A DNA stretch of 11,112 nt. It comes from Clostridiales bacterium UBA7011 (lineage in GTDB: Bacteria > Bacillota > Clostridia > Oscillospirales > Butyricicoccaceae). The position numbers and the translations under genes are program-made. Under the pieces are notes generated by a model. That model was not told the origin of the DNA, made no database searches, and was given only the letters and a program-made list of their open reading frames with translations. The stretch lies in the NCBI GenBank assembly GCA_002449635.1, contig DJXF01000072.1:1-11112 (forward strand), written 5' to 3'. Of the stretch, positions 1 through 7,036 are shown piece by piece. Numbering within the stretch: the stretch's first letter is position 1; every line of letters starts with the position of its first letter.

Positions 1-635
1 ACGACCGCCTGAATCAGGCGCGCGCCGCCGCGCGGAATGAGCACATCAATCAAACCGTTCGCCTGCATCATGACCGCCGCGCCCTCATGCGTGGTGTCCT
101 CGACAAGGTTGAGAATATCCGGGGAGCAGCCGCAGCCGGCAACGGCATCGCGCATAATGCGCATCAGGCAGAGATTGGAATGAATGGCCTCCTTGCCGCC
201 GCGCAGAACACAGGCGGAGCCGGCTTTGAGACACAGCGCCGCCGCGTCGACCGTGACGTTGGGGCGCGATTCATAGATGATGCCGATGACGCCCATCGGC
301 ACGCGCTTTTTGCCGATTTTCAGACCGCCCGGCGTGACCTTCATCTCGGTCACCTCGCCGACCGGATCGGGCAGAGCGGCGACCTGCCGGCAGCCTGCGG
401 CGACGCCGTCGATGCGGTCATCCCCGAGTGTCAGCCGGTCGATCAAGCCCTCGTTCAGACCGCTTTCACGCCCTGCTTCAATATCGCGCGCATTCGCCGC
501 CTTGATTTCCGCGCGGTGTGCTTCCAGCGCATCGGCGATGGCGAGCAGAATGCGGTTTTTGTCTGCGGTGCCCAGCGCGCCGATTTCATGCTTTGCCGCG
601 GCGGCGCGGCGGCAGGTTTCCAGTACAGAAGTCAT
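1..635 (-). CDS. proA: Gamma-glutamyl phosphate reductase ProA (3' end beyond window)
   Basis: Second enzyme of proline synthesis: NADPH-dependent reduction of gamma-glutamyl phosphate to glutamate semialdehyde in the cytoplasm. About 211 N-terminal residues are visible, beginning MTSVLETCRRAAAAK. The aldehyde-dehydrogenase-like cofactor domain is clear: TPGGLKIGKKRVPMGVIGII is followed by the hallmark YESRPNVTVDAAALCLKAG, then VLRGGKEAIHSN. The catalytic cysteine lies in the part outside the window, so an intact active site cannot be confirmed. The ATG at 635-633 has an AAAGGA ribosome binding site just upstream, starting inside the proB stop region. The gap to proB is 15 nt, so the two are a proBA operon. 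Identification is near certain from the conserved motif and the proB neighbour. Confidence 0.96.
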   Translation of the reverse strand, partial: MTSVLETCRRAAAAKHEIGALGTADKNRILLAIADALEAHRAEIKAANARDIEAGRESGLNEGLIDRLTLGDDRIDGVAAGCRQVAALPDPVGEVTEMKVTPGGLKIGKKRVPMGVIGIIYESRPNVTVDAAALCLKAGSACVLRGGKEAIHSNLCLMRIMRDAVAGCGCSPDILNLVEDTTHEGAAVMMQANGLIDVLIPRGGARLIQAV

Positions 636-650
636 AGCGATTTCGTCCTT

Positions 651-1454
651 TCAGTCTTTTTCCGGTGCTTCCGGCGGCAGAAACAGCGTGCCGGACAGCC
701 GGCCGTCGGCCAGCTCATACAGCGTCTCCGGCTTTGCGCCGTTGATGACGAACATCGGAATGCCGCGGTCCATGCAAAGCTCCGCGGCGCCCAGCTTTGT
801 CGCCATGCCGCCCGTGCCGTTTGCCGTGCCCGCGCCGCCTGCAATGGCGCGCAGCTCATCGGTGATGCTGTGCACGACCGGAATCAGCCGCGCTTCGGGA
901 TTTTCGCGCGGGTCCCCGTCAAACAGACCGTCCATATCGGTGAGAATGACCAGAAGCTCTGCGCGTGCGACGCGCGCGACGACGGCGGCGAGCTGATCGT
1001 TGTCGCCGAATTCAATTTCCTCGACGGCGACCGTATCGTTTTCGTTGACGATGGGAAGTGCGCCCGTCTCCAGCAGCGCGTCAAATGTGTTATGTACATT
1101 CAGACGGCGGCGTTCGTCCTCGGTATCGTCCGTAGTGAGCAGGATTTGTGCGGTGTGAATGCCGTATTCGGCAAAAATTTTATCATAGACATGCATCAGC
1201 TCGCACTGACCGACCGCAGCTGCCGCCTGCTTCATGCGCAGGGACTGCGGGCGCTCCGGCAGGCGCAGCTTGGATGCGCCGACAGCGATGGCACCCGACG
1301 AAACAAGGATCATCTCATATCCGCGGTTGTGCAGGTCCGCGATGCAGCGCACAAGGCGTTCGATGCCGCGGATGTTGAGCTTTCCGGTGGGGTAGGTGAG
1401 TGACGAGGTGCCGACCTTGACGACGATGCGGCGCGCCTGACTCAGGTTCATCAT
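651..1454 (-). CDS. proB: Glutamate 5-kinase ProB, short form without PUA domain
   Basis: First enzyme of proline synthesis: ATP-dependent phosphorylation of glutamate to gamma-glutamyl phosphate, which is handed to ProA. The protein has 267 residues and is a single amino-acid-kinase domain. Visible motifs are VVKVGTSSLT (11-20), VSSGAIAVG (51-59), PIVNENDTV (134-142), FGDNDQLAA (149-157), LTDMDGLFDGDP (171-182) and the nucleotide-binding GTGGMATK (213-220). It stops just after the kinase fold. The C-terminal PUA domain of the E. coli enzyme (367 aa) is absent, as in other known short ProB forms. The first of two adjacent ATGs (1454-1452) is chosen because AAAGGAG at 1466-1472 sits 11 nt upstream. 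The same frame stays open further upstream, but that stretch is non-coding in character and covers the promoter. There is no room for a T-box leader, unlike Bacillus proBA. Confidence 0.96.
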   Translation of the reverse strand: MMNLSQARRIVVKVGTSSLTYPTGKLNIRGIERLVRCIADLHNRGYEMILVSSGAIAVGASKLRLPERPQSLRMKQAAAAVGQCELMHVYDKIFAEYGIHTAQILLTTDDTEDERRRLNVHNTFDALLETGALPIVNENDTVAVEEIEFGDNDQLAAVVARVARAELLVILTDMDGLFDGDPRENPEARLIPVVHSITDELRAIAGGAGTANGTGGMATKLGAAELCMDRGIPMFVINGAKPETLYELADGRLSGTLFLPPEAPEKD

Positions 1455-1503
1455 AATTTCGGGATCTCCTTTGCAGCCGTCTGTGCGGCGATTCGTTTTG
1501 TTC

Positions 1504-1532
1504 ATTTTAGCATGAAAAAGCGCCGGATACAA
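1504..1532 (-). promoter_or_regulatory. Probable SigA-type promoter for proBA
   Basis: On the minus strand, TTGTAT (1532-1527) and TAAAAT (1509-1504) are separated by 17 nt. The -10 box is preceded by TGC, an extended -10. Transcription would begin near 1497, giving a leader of about 43 nt that carries the proB ribosome binding site. The -35 box is weak (3 of 6 consensus bases). The call rests on the -10 box, the spacing and the position. Confidence 0.6.
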
Positions 1533-1539
1533 TTTCTTT

Positions 1540-1623
1540 TCCGGCCGGATTTCTGTGCAGGATGCACAGCAGGGCGGATACGCGCGCGATAAACGCGCAA
1601 TCGGTGCAAAAAAACCGCGGTTT
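1540..1623. promoter_or_regulatory. Cluster of short palindromes between divergent promoters
   Basis: Between the two -35 boxes lie several symmetrical elements. TCCGGCCGGA (1540-1549) is a perfect 10-bp palindrome. CTGTGCA-GGA-TGCACAG (1553-1569) has perfect 7-bp arms. AAACCGCGGTTT (1612-1623) is a perfect 12-bp palindrome. A further GCGCG/CGCGC pair flanks ATAAA around 1585-1598. Their position is right for operators controlling proBA, the zapA operon or both, but no known regulator site is recognised. Short palindromes also arise by chance in GC-rich DNA, so function is uncertain. Confidence 0.35.
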
Positions 1624-1636
1624 ATGCAACTAAGTG

Positions 1637-1666
1637 TTAACAAATCCGCACGGGCTGTGCTATAAT
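1637..1666 (+). promoter_or_regulatory. SigA-type promoter of the zapA-mrdA operon
   Basis: TTAACA (1637-1642, 5 of 6 consensus bases) lies 18 nt from a perfect TATAAT (1661-1666). The -10 box is extended by TGC immediately upstream. Transcription should start near 1673, leaving a leader of about 59 nt before the zapA ATG. It is the only strong promoter seen before the seven-gene operon. Confidence 0.8.
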
Positions 1667-1716
1667 AACCATGTATGAAGAAATCCGCCCGCGGAATGAG
1701 CGCGAGAGCGGACAAC

Positions 1717-1722
1717 GGGAGG
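1717..1722 (+). promoter_or_regulatory. Ribosome binding site that fixes the zapA start
   Basis: GGGAGG lies 9 nt before the ATG at 1732. An in-frame ATG at 1675 would add 19 residues (MKKSARGM...), but it lies about 2 nt from the predicted transcription start and has no Shine-Dalgarno sequence. The downstream start also matches the usual beginning of ZapA proteins. Confidence 0.8.
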
Positions 1723-1731
1723 CATGGATTC

Positions 1732-2442
1732 ATGAAAAACAGGGTGGAAGTCGTCATCGCGGGCAACCGGTTCACGATGACCGGCGAACAGGACGAGGAA
1801 TATATGACAAAAATTGCCGCGCTGGTGGACAACCGCGTGAGCAAAATCCGGGAAAACGGCGTCAACATGCTGCAGGCGATCACGCTGACCGCATGCGACA
1901 TGGCAGACAATTATGTACAGGCTGTGCAGGGCGCGGAAAATCTGCGCACACAGATTTCCGGCTATCTGTCGGAAAACAAGGATTTAACACAGGAGCTGGC
2001 TGACGCGCGCGAGGAAATCGAAAGCCTGGAAAACAACGCGGCCAGCCGCGCAGACGAAATCGCACAGCTCGACCGCTTTAAGGACCGCATTTCCGAGCTG
2101 GAGGCGCAGGTGGAAGCGGGCGAAAAGAGCAAGGAACGCATTACCGAGCTGGAAGGCAGGCTGGGCGAGACGCAGAAGCGCCTGCAGAGCGCACAGGGCG
2201 AGGCGGAGGCGCGCACGCGCCGCGTTTCCGAGCTGGAGCAGCAGCTGGGACAGGCAGACGCTCGTCATCGCAGCGACCTCGAACAGGCCGAGCGCACGGA
2301 GCGCGAGGTGCGCGAGCTGCGCGAACGCGTTGCGGACAACGAGAAGATGGGGCGCCGGATTGAGGAGCTGGAAAAGGAACTCGCTTCGACCGAGCGGCAG
2401 CTCAATGAGGTGCGCTCCCGTCTGTCCCGCCTGCTCAAGTGA
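1732..2442 (+). CDS. zapA: ZapA-like division protein with long coiled-coil tail
   Basis: ZapA binds FtsZ and bundles its filaments at the division site. Residues 1-78 form the ZapA domain: MKNRVEVVIAGNRFTMTGEQ is the typical opening beta region, followed by EEYMTKIAALVDNRVSKI and the helix with AITLTACDMADNYVQA. Residues from about 79 to 234 are a continuous, highly charged coiled coil (ISELEAQVEAG, ITELEGRL, VSELEQQLGQ, RIEELEKELAS) rich in Glu, Arg, Gln and Leu. The total is 236 residues, against about 85-110 for standard ZapA, so more than half the protein is extension. It is the first gene of the operon, and its stop codon overlaps the start of the next gene by 4 nt. Family assignment from the N-terminal domain is firm. 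The role of the tail (spacer or extra bundling surface) is inference. Confidence 0.88.
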   Translation: MKNRVEVVIAGNRFTMTGEQDEEYMTKIAALVDNRVSKIRENGVNMLQAITLTACDMADNYVQAVQGAENLRTQISGYLSENKDLTQELADAREEIESLENNAASRADEIAQLDRFKDRISELEAQVEAGEKSKERITELEGRLGETQKRLQSAQGEAEARTRRVSELEQQLGQADARHRSDLEQAERTEREVRELRERVADNEKMGRRIEELEKELASTERQLNEVRSRLSRLLK

Positions 2443-4553
2443 ACAGAAATCAGCTCCCGGAGCTGCTCGCGCCGGCAGGCTCGATGGATGCCGTGCGCGC
2501 GGCGGTGCAGAACGGCGCGGGCGCAGTTTATCTGGGCTTCGGCACGTTTAACGCGCGGCGCGGCGCGAAAAATTTCACCGCGGAGGAAATGCGGCAGGCG
2601 CTCGCCTACTGCCGCCTGCGCGGCGTAAAGACAAACGTCACAGTCAACACACTCGTCTCCGACCGCGAGATGCCCGCACTGCTAAATGATGTGCGGCTGC
2701 TGCTCGAAGCGGGGGCGGATGCGCTCATCGTACAGGACCTCGGCGCGGCGCGCTGCATTCGGCAGGCGTTTCCCGACGCGGTGCTGCACGCCTCGACACA
2801 GATGACCATCCATTCGCTCGAAGGGGCGCTGGCGGCAAAGCGGCTGGGTTTTTCGCGCGTCGTGCTGTCGCGCGAGCTGCCGCTGGAGGCCATCCGGCAT
2901 ATCACGCGGCATGCGGGCGTGGAGACCGAGGTGTTTGTGCACGGCGCACTGTGCATGTGCTATTCCGGACAGTGTGAGCTGTCCGCTGTCATCGGGCGGC
3001 GCAGCGGAAACCGCGGGCTGTGCGCACAGCCGTGCCGCCTGCCGTATGGCGGAAAAAACAACTATCCCATGAGCCTCAAGGACCTGTGCCTGCTGCCGCG
3101 CCTGCGCGCGCTGTGTGAAGCGGGCGTGTCCTCGCTCAAAATAGAGGGGCGCATGAAGCGTCCGGAATATGTCGCGATTGTCACGCGCATTTACGCGGCG
3201 GTGCTGCGGGAAGGACGCGCGCCGACACGGGAGGAGCTGGACACGCTCGAGAAGGTGTTCTCGCGCGACGGCTTCACACAGGGCTATCTGGATGATGCGC
3301 CCGGCCCCGCGATGTTCGGCGTGCGGAGCAAAACGCCGGAGCGCCAGCTGAAGCCGCTGTATGACGAGGCGGCGCGCAGCTATGCCGCGGGACAGGAGCG
3401 CGCCTGCGTGCCGGTGTCGCTGTCGTTCACGGCGCAGGAGGGCCATCCGATGACCCTGCAGGCCGGAGACGGAACGCACCGCGTGACGGTCGCGGGAGAC
3501 TGTCCGGCGCACGCGAACAGCCGCGCGGCGACGGCGGATGACGTACACAAGGCGCTGAGCAAGACGGGCGGCACGGTGTTCGGAACGCCGGACATCACGG
3601 TTCAGATGGATGACGGGCTGTATCTTGCGGCGCGGTCGCTCAATGAGCTGCGCCGGCAGGCGCTCGATGCGCTGGCACAGGCGCGCCTATCGGTTCCGCC
3701 GCTGCGCGAGATGCCGCTGCCGGCGGACAGACCTTCGACAGCATCCGCCGGTTTTTCCGGCTTTACCGCACAGGTGCGCACGATGGAGCAGCTGACCGAT
3801 GCACTGGCGGAGCTGCCGCTGCGCACGATTTATGTGCCGCTCGGCGAGCTGGTGCGGGCAGAGCGGCGGGTCACACAGCTCATCGAACGCGGCTGTGCGA
3901 TTGTTCCGGTTTTGCCGCGCATTGTGTGGGACCGCGAACAGGAAGCGGTGCTGCGGCAGCTGAAAACATGCCGCGCATACGGCTGCACAGCGGCGCTGTG
4001 CGGCAATCTCGGACAGCTTGCGCCCGTTCAGCAGCTGGGCATGGAGGCGTGGGGCGATTTCGGCCTGAACGCCTTTGGCTCCGCGGCGCTCGACGCGCTG
4101 TGTGATCTGGGGGTGCGGCGGCAGACGCTGTCGTTTGAGCTGCGCCTGCCGCAGATCCGCGATTTGCGCAAGCCGATGGAAACCGAGCTGATTGTCTGCG
4201 GGCGGCTGCCGCTCATGCTGACGGAAAACTGCATGATCGCGGGCAGCACAGGCGGCTGCCGGCGCGACGGAACCGGACGGTGCGCGCACGGCGCGTATTA
4301 TCTGACCGACCGCAGGGGCGCGCGCTTTCCGGTCTTTCGGGAGGAGCACTGCCGCAGCAGCCTGTACAATTCACAGCCGCTTTATCTGGAAGAAAGCGAA
4401 TACCGGCAGACGGGCGTGACGTATGCGCGTCTGCTGTTTACCGATGAAACCCCGCAGCAGGCGGCGCAGACCGCGCGCGCGGTGCTGCACGGACAGACGC
4501 CGGCGTTCGGCGGACCTGTCACACGGGGACTATACCGCAGAGGAGTGGAATGA
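2439..4553 (+). CDS. Peptidase U32 family protein with DUF3656-type centre; probable Fe-S RNA hydroxylase relative
   Basis: This 704-residue protein is annotated across Firmicutes as peptidase U32 or collagenase-like. Residues 1-290 are a TIM-barrel-like U32 domain starting LPELLAPAGSMDAVRAAVQN. It contains the exact family signature at 165-182 (EVFVHGALCMCYSGQCEL, then S), followed by NRGLCAQPCR (191-200), SLKDLC (212-217) and LKIEGRMKRPEY (233-244). Residues about 300-420 fit the DUF3656 insert. Residues about 440-704 form a further module with C587, C598, C607, C615 and C638. Characterised U32 relatives (RlhA, TrhP, UbiU/UbiV) bind [4Fe-4S] through cysteines and hydroxylate RNA bases or ubiquinone, so oxygen-independent hydroxylation is likelier than proteolysis. 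C172, C179, C195 and C199 are the first candidate ligand set. Translation starts at GTG (2439) within GTGA, overlapping the zapA stop. No Shine-Dalgarno is evident, which suggests translational coupling. Confidence 0.88.
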   Translation: MNRNQLPELLAPAGSMDAVRAAVQNGAGAVYLGFGTFNARRGAKNFTAEEMRQALAYCRLRGVKTNVTVNTLVSDREMPALLNDVRLLLEAGADALIVQDLGAARCIRQAFPDAVLHASTQMTIHSLEGALAAKRLGFSRVVLSRELPLEAIRHITRHAGVETEVFVHGALCMCYSGQCELSAVIGRRSGNRGLCAQPCRLPYGGKNNYPMSLKDLCLLPRLRALCEAGVSSLKIEGRMKRPEYVAIVTRIYAAVLREGRAPTREELDTLEKVFSRDGFTQGYLDDAPGPAMFGVRSKTPERQLKPLYDEAARSYAAGQERACVPVSLSFTAQEGHPMTLQAGDGTHRVTVAGDCPAHANSRAATADDVHKALSKTGGTVFGTPDITVQMDDGLYLAARSLNELRRQALDALAQARLSVPPLREMPLPADRPSTASAGFSGFTAQVRTMEQLTDALAELPLRTIYVPLGELVRAERRVTQLIERGCAIVPVLPRIVWDREQEAVLRQLKTCRAYGCTAALCGNLGQLAPVQQLGMEAWGDFGLNAFGSAALDALCDLGVRRQTLSFELRLPQIRDLRKPMETELIVCGRLPLMLTENCMIAGSTGGCRRDGTGRCAHGAYYLTDRRGARFPVFREEHCRSSLYNSQPLYLEESEYRQTGVTYARLLFTDETPQQAAQTARAVLHGQTPAFGGPVTRGLYRRGVE

Positions 4554-4557
4554 AAGC

Positions 4558-5010
4558 ATGATGACCGTGAAATTCCGGCGCATTGCATCGCCGCAGGGAC
4601 GGCTGCCCGAGCTGCCGCACCGTGCGACCGCGGGGGCGGCGGGTGCAGATCTCACCGCGAATGTCGACGCACCGCTGACGCTGGAGCCGATGGCGCGTGC
4701 GGCCGTCCCGACCGGACTTGCCCTTGCGCTGCCGGACGCGGGCTTCGGCGCGTTTGTGTTTGCGCGCAGCGGACTGGGCATCCGGCACGGCCTGACACTG
4801 TCCAACGGTGTCGGCGTTGTCGACAGCGACTATCGCGGCGAGGTGTGTGTCGGACTGGTCAATCTGTCCGATACCGCGTATACGATTGAGCCGGGCGAGC
4901 GCATCGCACAGCTTTGCATTCTTCCGGTCGTACCGTTTGAAGCCGAGGAAGTGCAGCAGCTGGACGAAACTGCCCGCGGTGAGGGCGGCTTCGGTTCGAC
5001 GGGACGATGA
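4558..5010 (+). CDS. dut: dUTP diphosphatase (dUTPase)
   Basis: Hydrolyses dUTP to dUMP and pyrophosphate, which keeps uracil out of DNA and supplies thymidylate synthesis. At 150 residues it has normal trimeric dUTPase length, with all five motifs: (1) AGADLTA (28-34), (2) ARSGLGIRHGL (69-79), (3) NGVGVVDSDYRGEV (83-96) with the catalytic-type Asp89 and base-stacking Tyr92, (4) GERIAQL (113-119) and (5) RGEGGFGSTG (140-149). Motif 2 reads RSG, where many bacterial dUTPases have RSS. The ATG at 4558 is preferred over the adjacent ATG at 4561 because AGGAG (4541-4545) lies 12 nt upstream. It begins 4 nt after the U32 stop and ends 13 nt before maf. Both this gene and maf act on non-canonical or surplus nucleotides. 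Confidence 0.96.
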   Translation: MMTVKFRRIASPQGRLPELPHRATAGAAGADLTANVDAPLTLEPMARAAVPTGLALALPDAGFGAFVFARSGLGIRHGLTLSNGVGVVDSDYRGEVCVGLVNLSDTAYTIEPGERIAQLCILPVVPFEAEEVQQLDETARGEGGFGSTGR

Positions 5011-5023
5011 GGAGGAACGGAGA

Positions 5024-5626
5024 ATGGAACTATCACGGTATCATCCGATGATTCTGGCATCGCAGTCGCCGCGCAGGCGGGAGCTGCTCGCGCGCATCAC
5101 GCCGGATTTTGTTGTTTGTCCGGCGGATGTGGATGAAAGTGTATCGCCGGAGCGCACGCCGCAGCAGAATGTCGCGCAGCTGGCACAGCGCAAGGCGCGG
5201 GCTGCCTGGGCGCAGGCGCAGTCAACCGCGCTCATCGTCGCATCCGATACGATTGTCGTGTGCGACGGGGAAATCCTGGGCAAACCGGCGGACGAAGCGG
5301 ATGCCGTGCACATGCTGCACCGGCTGTCCGGACGCACCCATCAGGTGATGACGGCGGTTTGCGTCAAGACGGCGGACAGCGAGCAGACGGAGGTTTCAGT
5401 GACCGACGTCACGTTTCGTGCGCTGCACGAGGGCGAGGCGGAAGCCTATGCCGCGAGCGGCGAGCCGCTGGACAAGGCGGGGGCTTACGGCATTCAGGGC
5501 GCGGGCGGCCTGTTCGTGTCCGGCATCAACGGAGATTATTACGGTGTGATGGGGCTGCCCATCTGCCTGCTCAGTGAAATGCTGCGGCAGGCATGCAGCA
5601 AAAACGGCCGAACGCAGAAAGGTTGA
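5024..5626 (+). CDS. maf: Maf family nucleoside triphosphate pyrophosphatase
   Basis: Maf proteins hydrolyse dTTP, UTP or modified nucleotides to the monophosphate, and are genetically linked to septum and shape genes in Bacillus. The protein has 200 residues. Visible motifs are LASQSPRRRELL (11-22, substrate-binding SxRR), ADVDES (34-39), SDTIV with the probable catalytic Asp75, LGKP (85-88), GRTHQVMT (103-110) and EPLDKAGAYGIQG (147-159). The last motif and overall pattern fit the YhdE-like dTTP/UTP pyrophosphatase branch, though substrate cannot be settled from sequence alone. The ATG at 5024 follows GGAGG (5011-5015) by 8 nt. The frame is open back to 4808, but that part is shadowed by dut. 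The gene sits directly before mreC, whereas in many Clostridia radC and mreB lie between them. Confidence 0.95.
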   Translation: MELSRYHPMILASQSPRRRELLARITPDFVVCPADVDESVSPERTPQQNVAQLAQRKARAAWAQAQSTALIVASDTIVVCDGEILGKPADEADAVHMLHRLSGRTHQVMTAVCVKTADSEQTEVSVTDVTFRALHEGEAEAYAASGEPLDKAGAYGIQGAGGLFVSGINGDYYGVMGLPICLLSEMLRQACSKNGRTQKG

Positions 5627-5633
5627 GTGGATT

Positions 5634-6485
5634 TTGCGAAGAATCTGGAACAAAGTAACCCACGCCAGATGGTTCCCCGCTGCGGTGATCGCCGCGGTCA
5701 TCTGCGTGGCAATCGCCATATTTACCGGGGTGTCCGGACAGGACAGCCTGCTGAGCCGCGCGGTCGGCACGATGCTGCGTCCGGCACAGCGCGCCATCAC
5801 ACACACGGCGGTACATGCGGCGGACAGATACAACAAATATTTCCGCTATGACCAGCTGGTCGCGGAAAATGAACTGCTCAAAAAGCAGGTGTCCGACCTG
5901 AACGGACGGCTGGAGGATGCGCAGGCGGCGGTCAAGGAAAATCAGGACCTGCGCGCGATGCTGGGCGTGGCAGAGCGCAATACATCGTTCGTCTACGCCT
6001 CGGCGGAGGTCATCGGCCGCACGCTGGATGAATGGTCGAGCGTATTGACCATCGACGCGGGCAGTGCGGACGGTCTCGAAAAAAATGACAGCGTCGTCAC
6101 GCCGCAGGGCATGGTGGGCTACATCAGCAGCCTGTCCGAGCACTCGGCGCAGGTCACCACGATTATCGACAGCAACATGTCGGCGGGCGCGCGCATGGTT
6201 CGCACCGGGGAAATCGCTGTGGCACAGGGTGACTATCAGCTGATGGGCAACGGCAAGCTCAAGGTGCGCTATCTCAGCCGCGGCGCGGATGTTGTCGTGG
6301 GCGATACGGTGCAGACCTCCGGCTCGGGCGGCATATTCCCGAAGGGACTTGCCATCGGCACGGTGGAGAGCATTCAGACAGAGAGCGACGGCATGTCCAA
6401 TTATGCGGTCATTGAGCCGATGGTGGAAATCCCCTCGCTGACGCGGGTTTTCATCATCACCGACATCAAGGCCGATGGACAGTGA
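5634..6485 (+). CDS. mreC: Rod shape-determining protein MreC
   Basis: MreC is a bitopic membrane protein of the elongasome. Its extracytoplasmic beta-barrel part contacts and activates the class B PBP. From the TTG at 5634 the protein has 283 residues: a short basic cytoplasmic tail (MRRIWNKVTHARW), one membrane segment (about 14-33), a coiled coil (about 70-110, with QLVAENELLKKQVSDL) and the beta domains. The latter carry EVIGRTLDEWSSVLTIDAGS (125-144), VVTPQGMVGYI (154-164) and VGDTVQTSGSGGIFPKGL (222-239). The TTG start is chosen because it lies 7 nt after the maf stop with AAAGG 11 nt upstream, and because it yields the normal tail-plus-membrane layout. A GTG at 5574 in the same frame would overlap maf by 53 nt. 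No mreB lies beside it. Confidence 0.93.
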   Translation: MRRIWNKVTHARWFPAAVIAAVICVAIAIFTGVSGQDSLLSRAVGTMLRPAQRAITHTAVHAADRYNKYFRYDQLVAENELLKKQVSDLNGRLEDAQAAVKENQDLRAMLGVAERNTSFVYASAEVIGRTLDEWSSVLTIDAGSADGLEKNDSVVTPQGMVGYISSLSEHSAQVTTIIDSNMSAGARMVRTGEIAVAQGDYQLMGNGKLKVRYLSRGADVVVGDTVQTSGSGGIFPKGLAIGTVESIQTESDGMSNYAVIEPMVEIPSLTRVFIITDIKADGQ

Positions 6486-6496
6486 GGAGGAGCGAC

Positions 6497-7021
6497 ATGA
6501 AATATAATGTGCCTTCCGCTGTGCGCATTGCGCTGTGTGTGGTGCTGCTTGTGATCGCCTATGTGCTGCAGACCACGCTCGGCCTGCGCATCGCCGTGTT
6601 CGGCGCGCATATCGACCTGCTGCCGCTGATTGTCGCGGCGGCGGCGCTGCAGATGGGACCGGCTGCCGGCATGGTGTGCGGACTCGCCGCCGGCATCCTC
6701 TATGACACCACAGGACTGGGCGCAGAGGGGCTGTATCCGCTGTATTATATGATCTGCGGCATCGCGTGCGGACTTGTGCGCGGGCGCTTGTGCCGGATGG
6801 AGCGGCGCGGCACCATGCTCTGTGCGATCGGCATGATTGCGCTGCTCGCCGCACTGCGGTATCTGTTTTATTTTCAGTTCGGAGACATCAGCCTGCTGAC
6901 ATTTCTGCGCAATGTCATTGTGCAGGCGGCGCTGGCGGCGGTTTTCAGCGTGCCGGTGCTCGCCGTTGTGCGCAGGATTGCCGGAAGAAAGCCGCAGATT
7001 TCCGTTTCACCGGACGCCTGA
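6497..7021 (+). CDS. mreD: Rod shape-determining protein MreD
   Basis: A small integral membrane partner of MreC in the elongation complex. It has 174 residues with about five or six hydrophobic segments, near residues 9-27, 38-52, 55-70, 80-96, 106-126 and 137-158. The segment pair around DLLPLIVAAAALQMGPAAGM and GLAAGILYDTTG is the typical MreD pattern. The ATG at 6497 follows a strong AGGAGG (6485-6490) by 6 nt, and that Shine-Dalgarno begins at the last base of the mreC stop. A GTG at 6482 in frame would sit upstream of this site and overlap mreC. The primary sequence is poorly conserved in this family, so the call leans on topology and on position between mreC and the PBP gene. Confidence 0.92.
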   Translation: MKYNVPSAVRIALCVVLLVIAYVLQTTLGLRIAVFGAHIDLLPLIVAAAALQMGPAAGMVCGLAAGILYDTTGLGAEGLYPLYYMICGIACGLVRGRLCRMERRGTMLCAIGMIALLAALRYLFYFQFGDISLLTFLRNVIVQAALAAVFSVPVLAVVRRIAGRKPQISVSPDA

Positions 7022-7036
7022 TGAAGGGAGACAGCG

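Noticed and set aside
87..1403. A 438-codon plus-strand frame opposite proA and proB
   Set aside because: proA and proB have full family motifs and proper ribosome binding sites on the other strand. This frame has no recognisable motifs and spans both genes.
1675..1731. A 19-residue N-terminal extension of zapA starting at the ATG at 1675
   Set aside because: It would begin about 2 nt from the predicted transcription start without a ribosome binding site, and the ATG at 1732 has a good GGGAGG.
5571..6854. A 427-codon minus-strand frame across mreC and mreD
   Set aside because: It overlaps two well-supported genes, is Arg/Ala/His-rich and lacks recognisable domains. It is a shadow frame.
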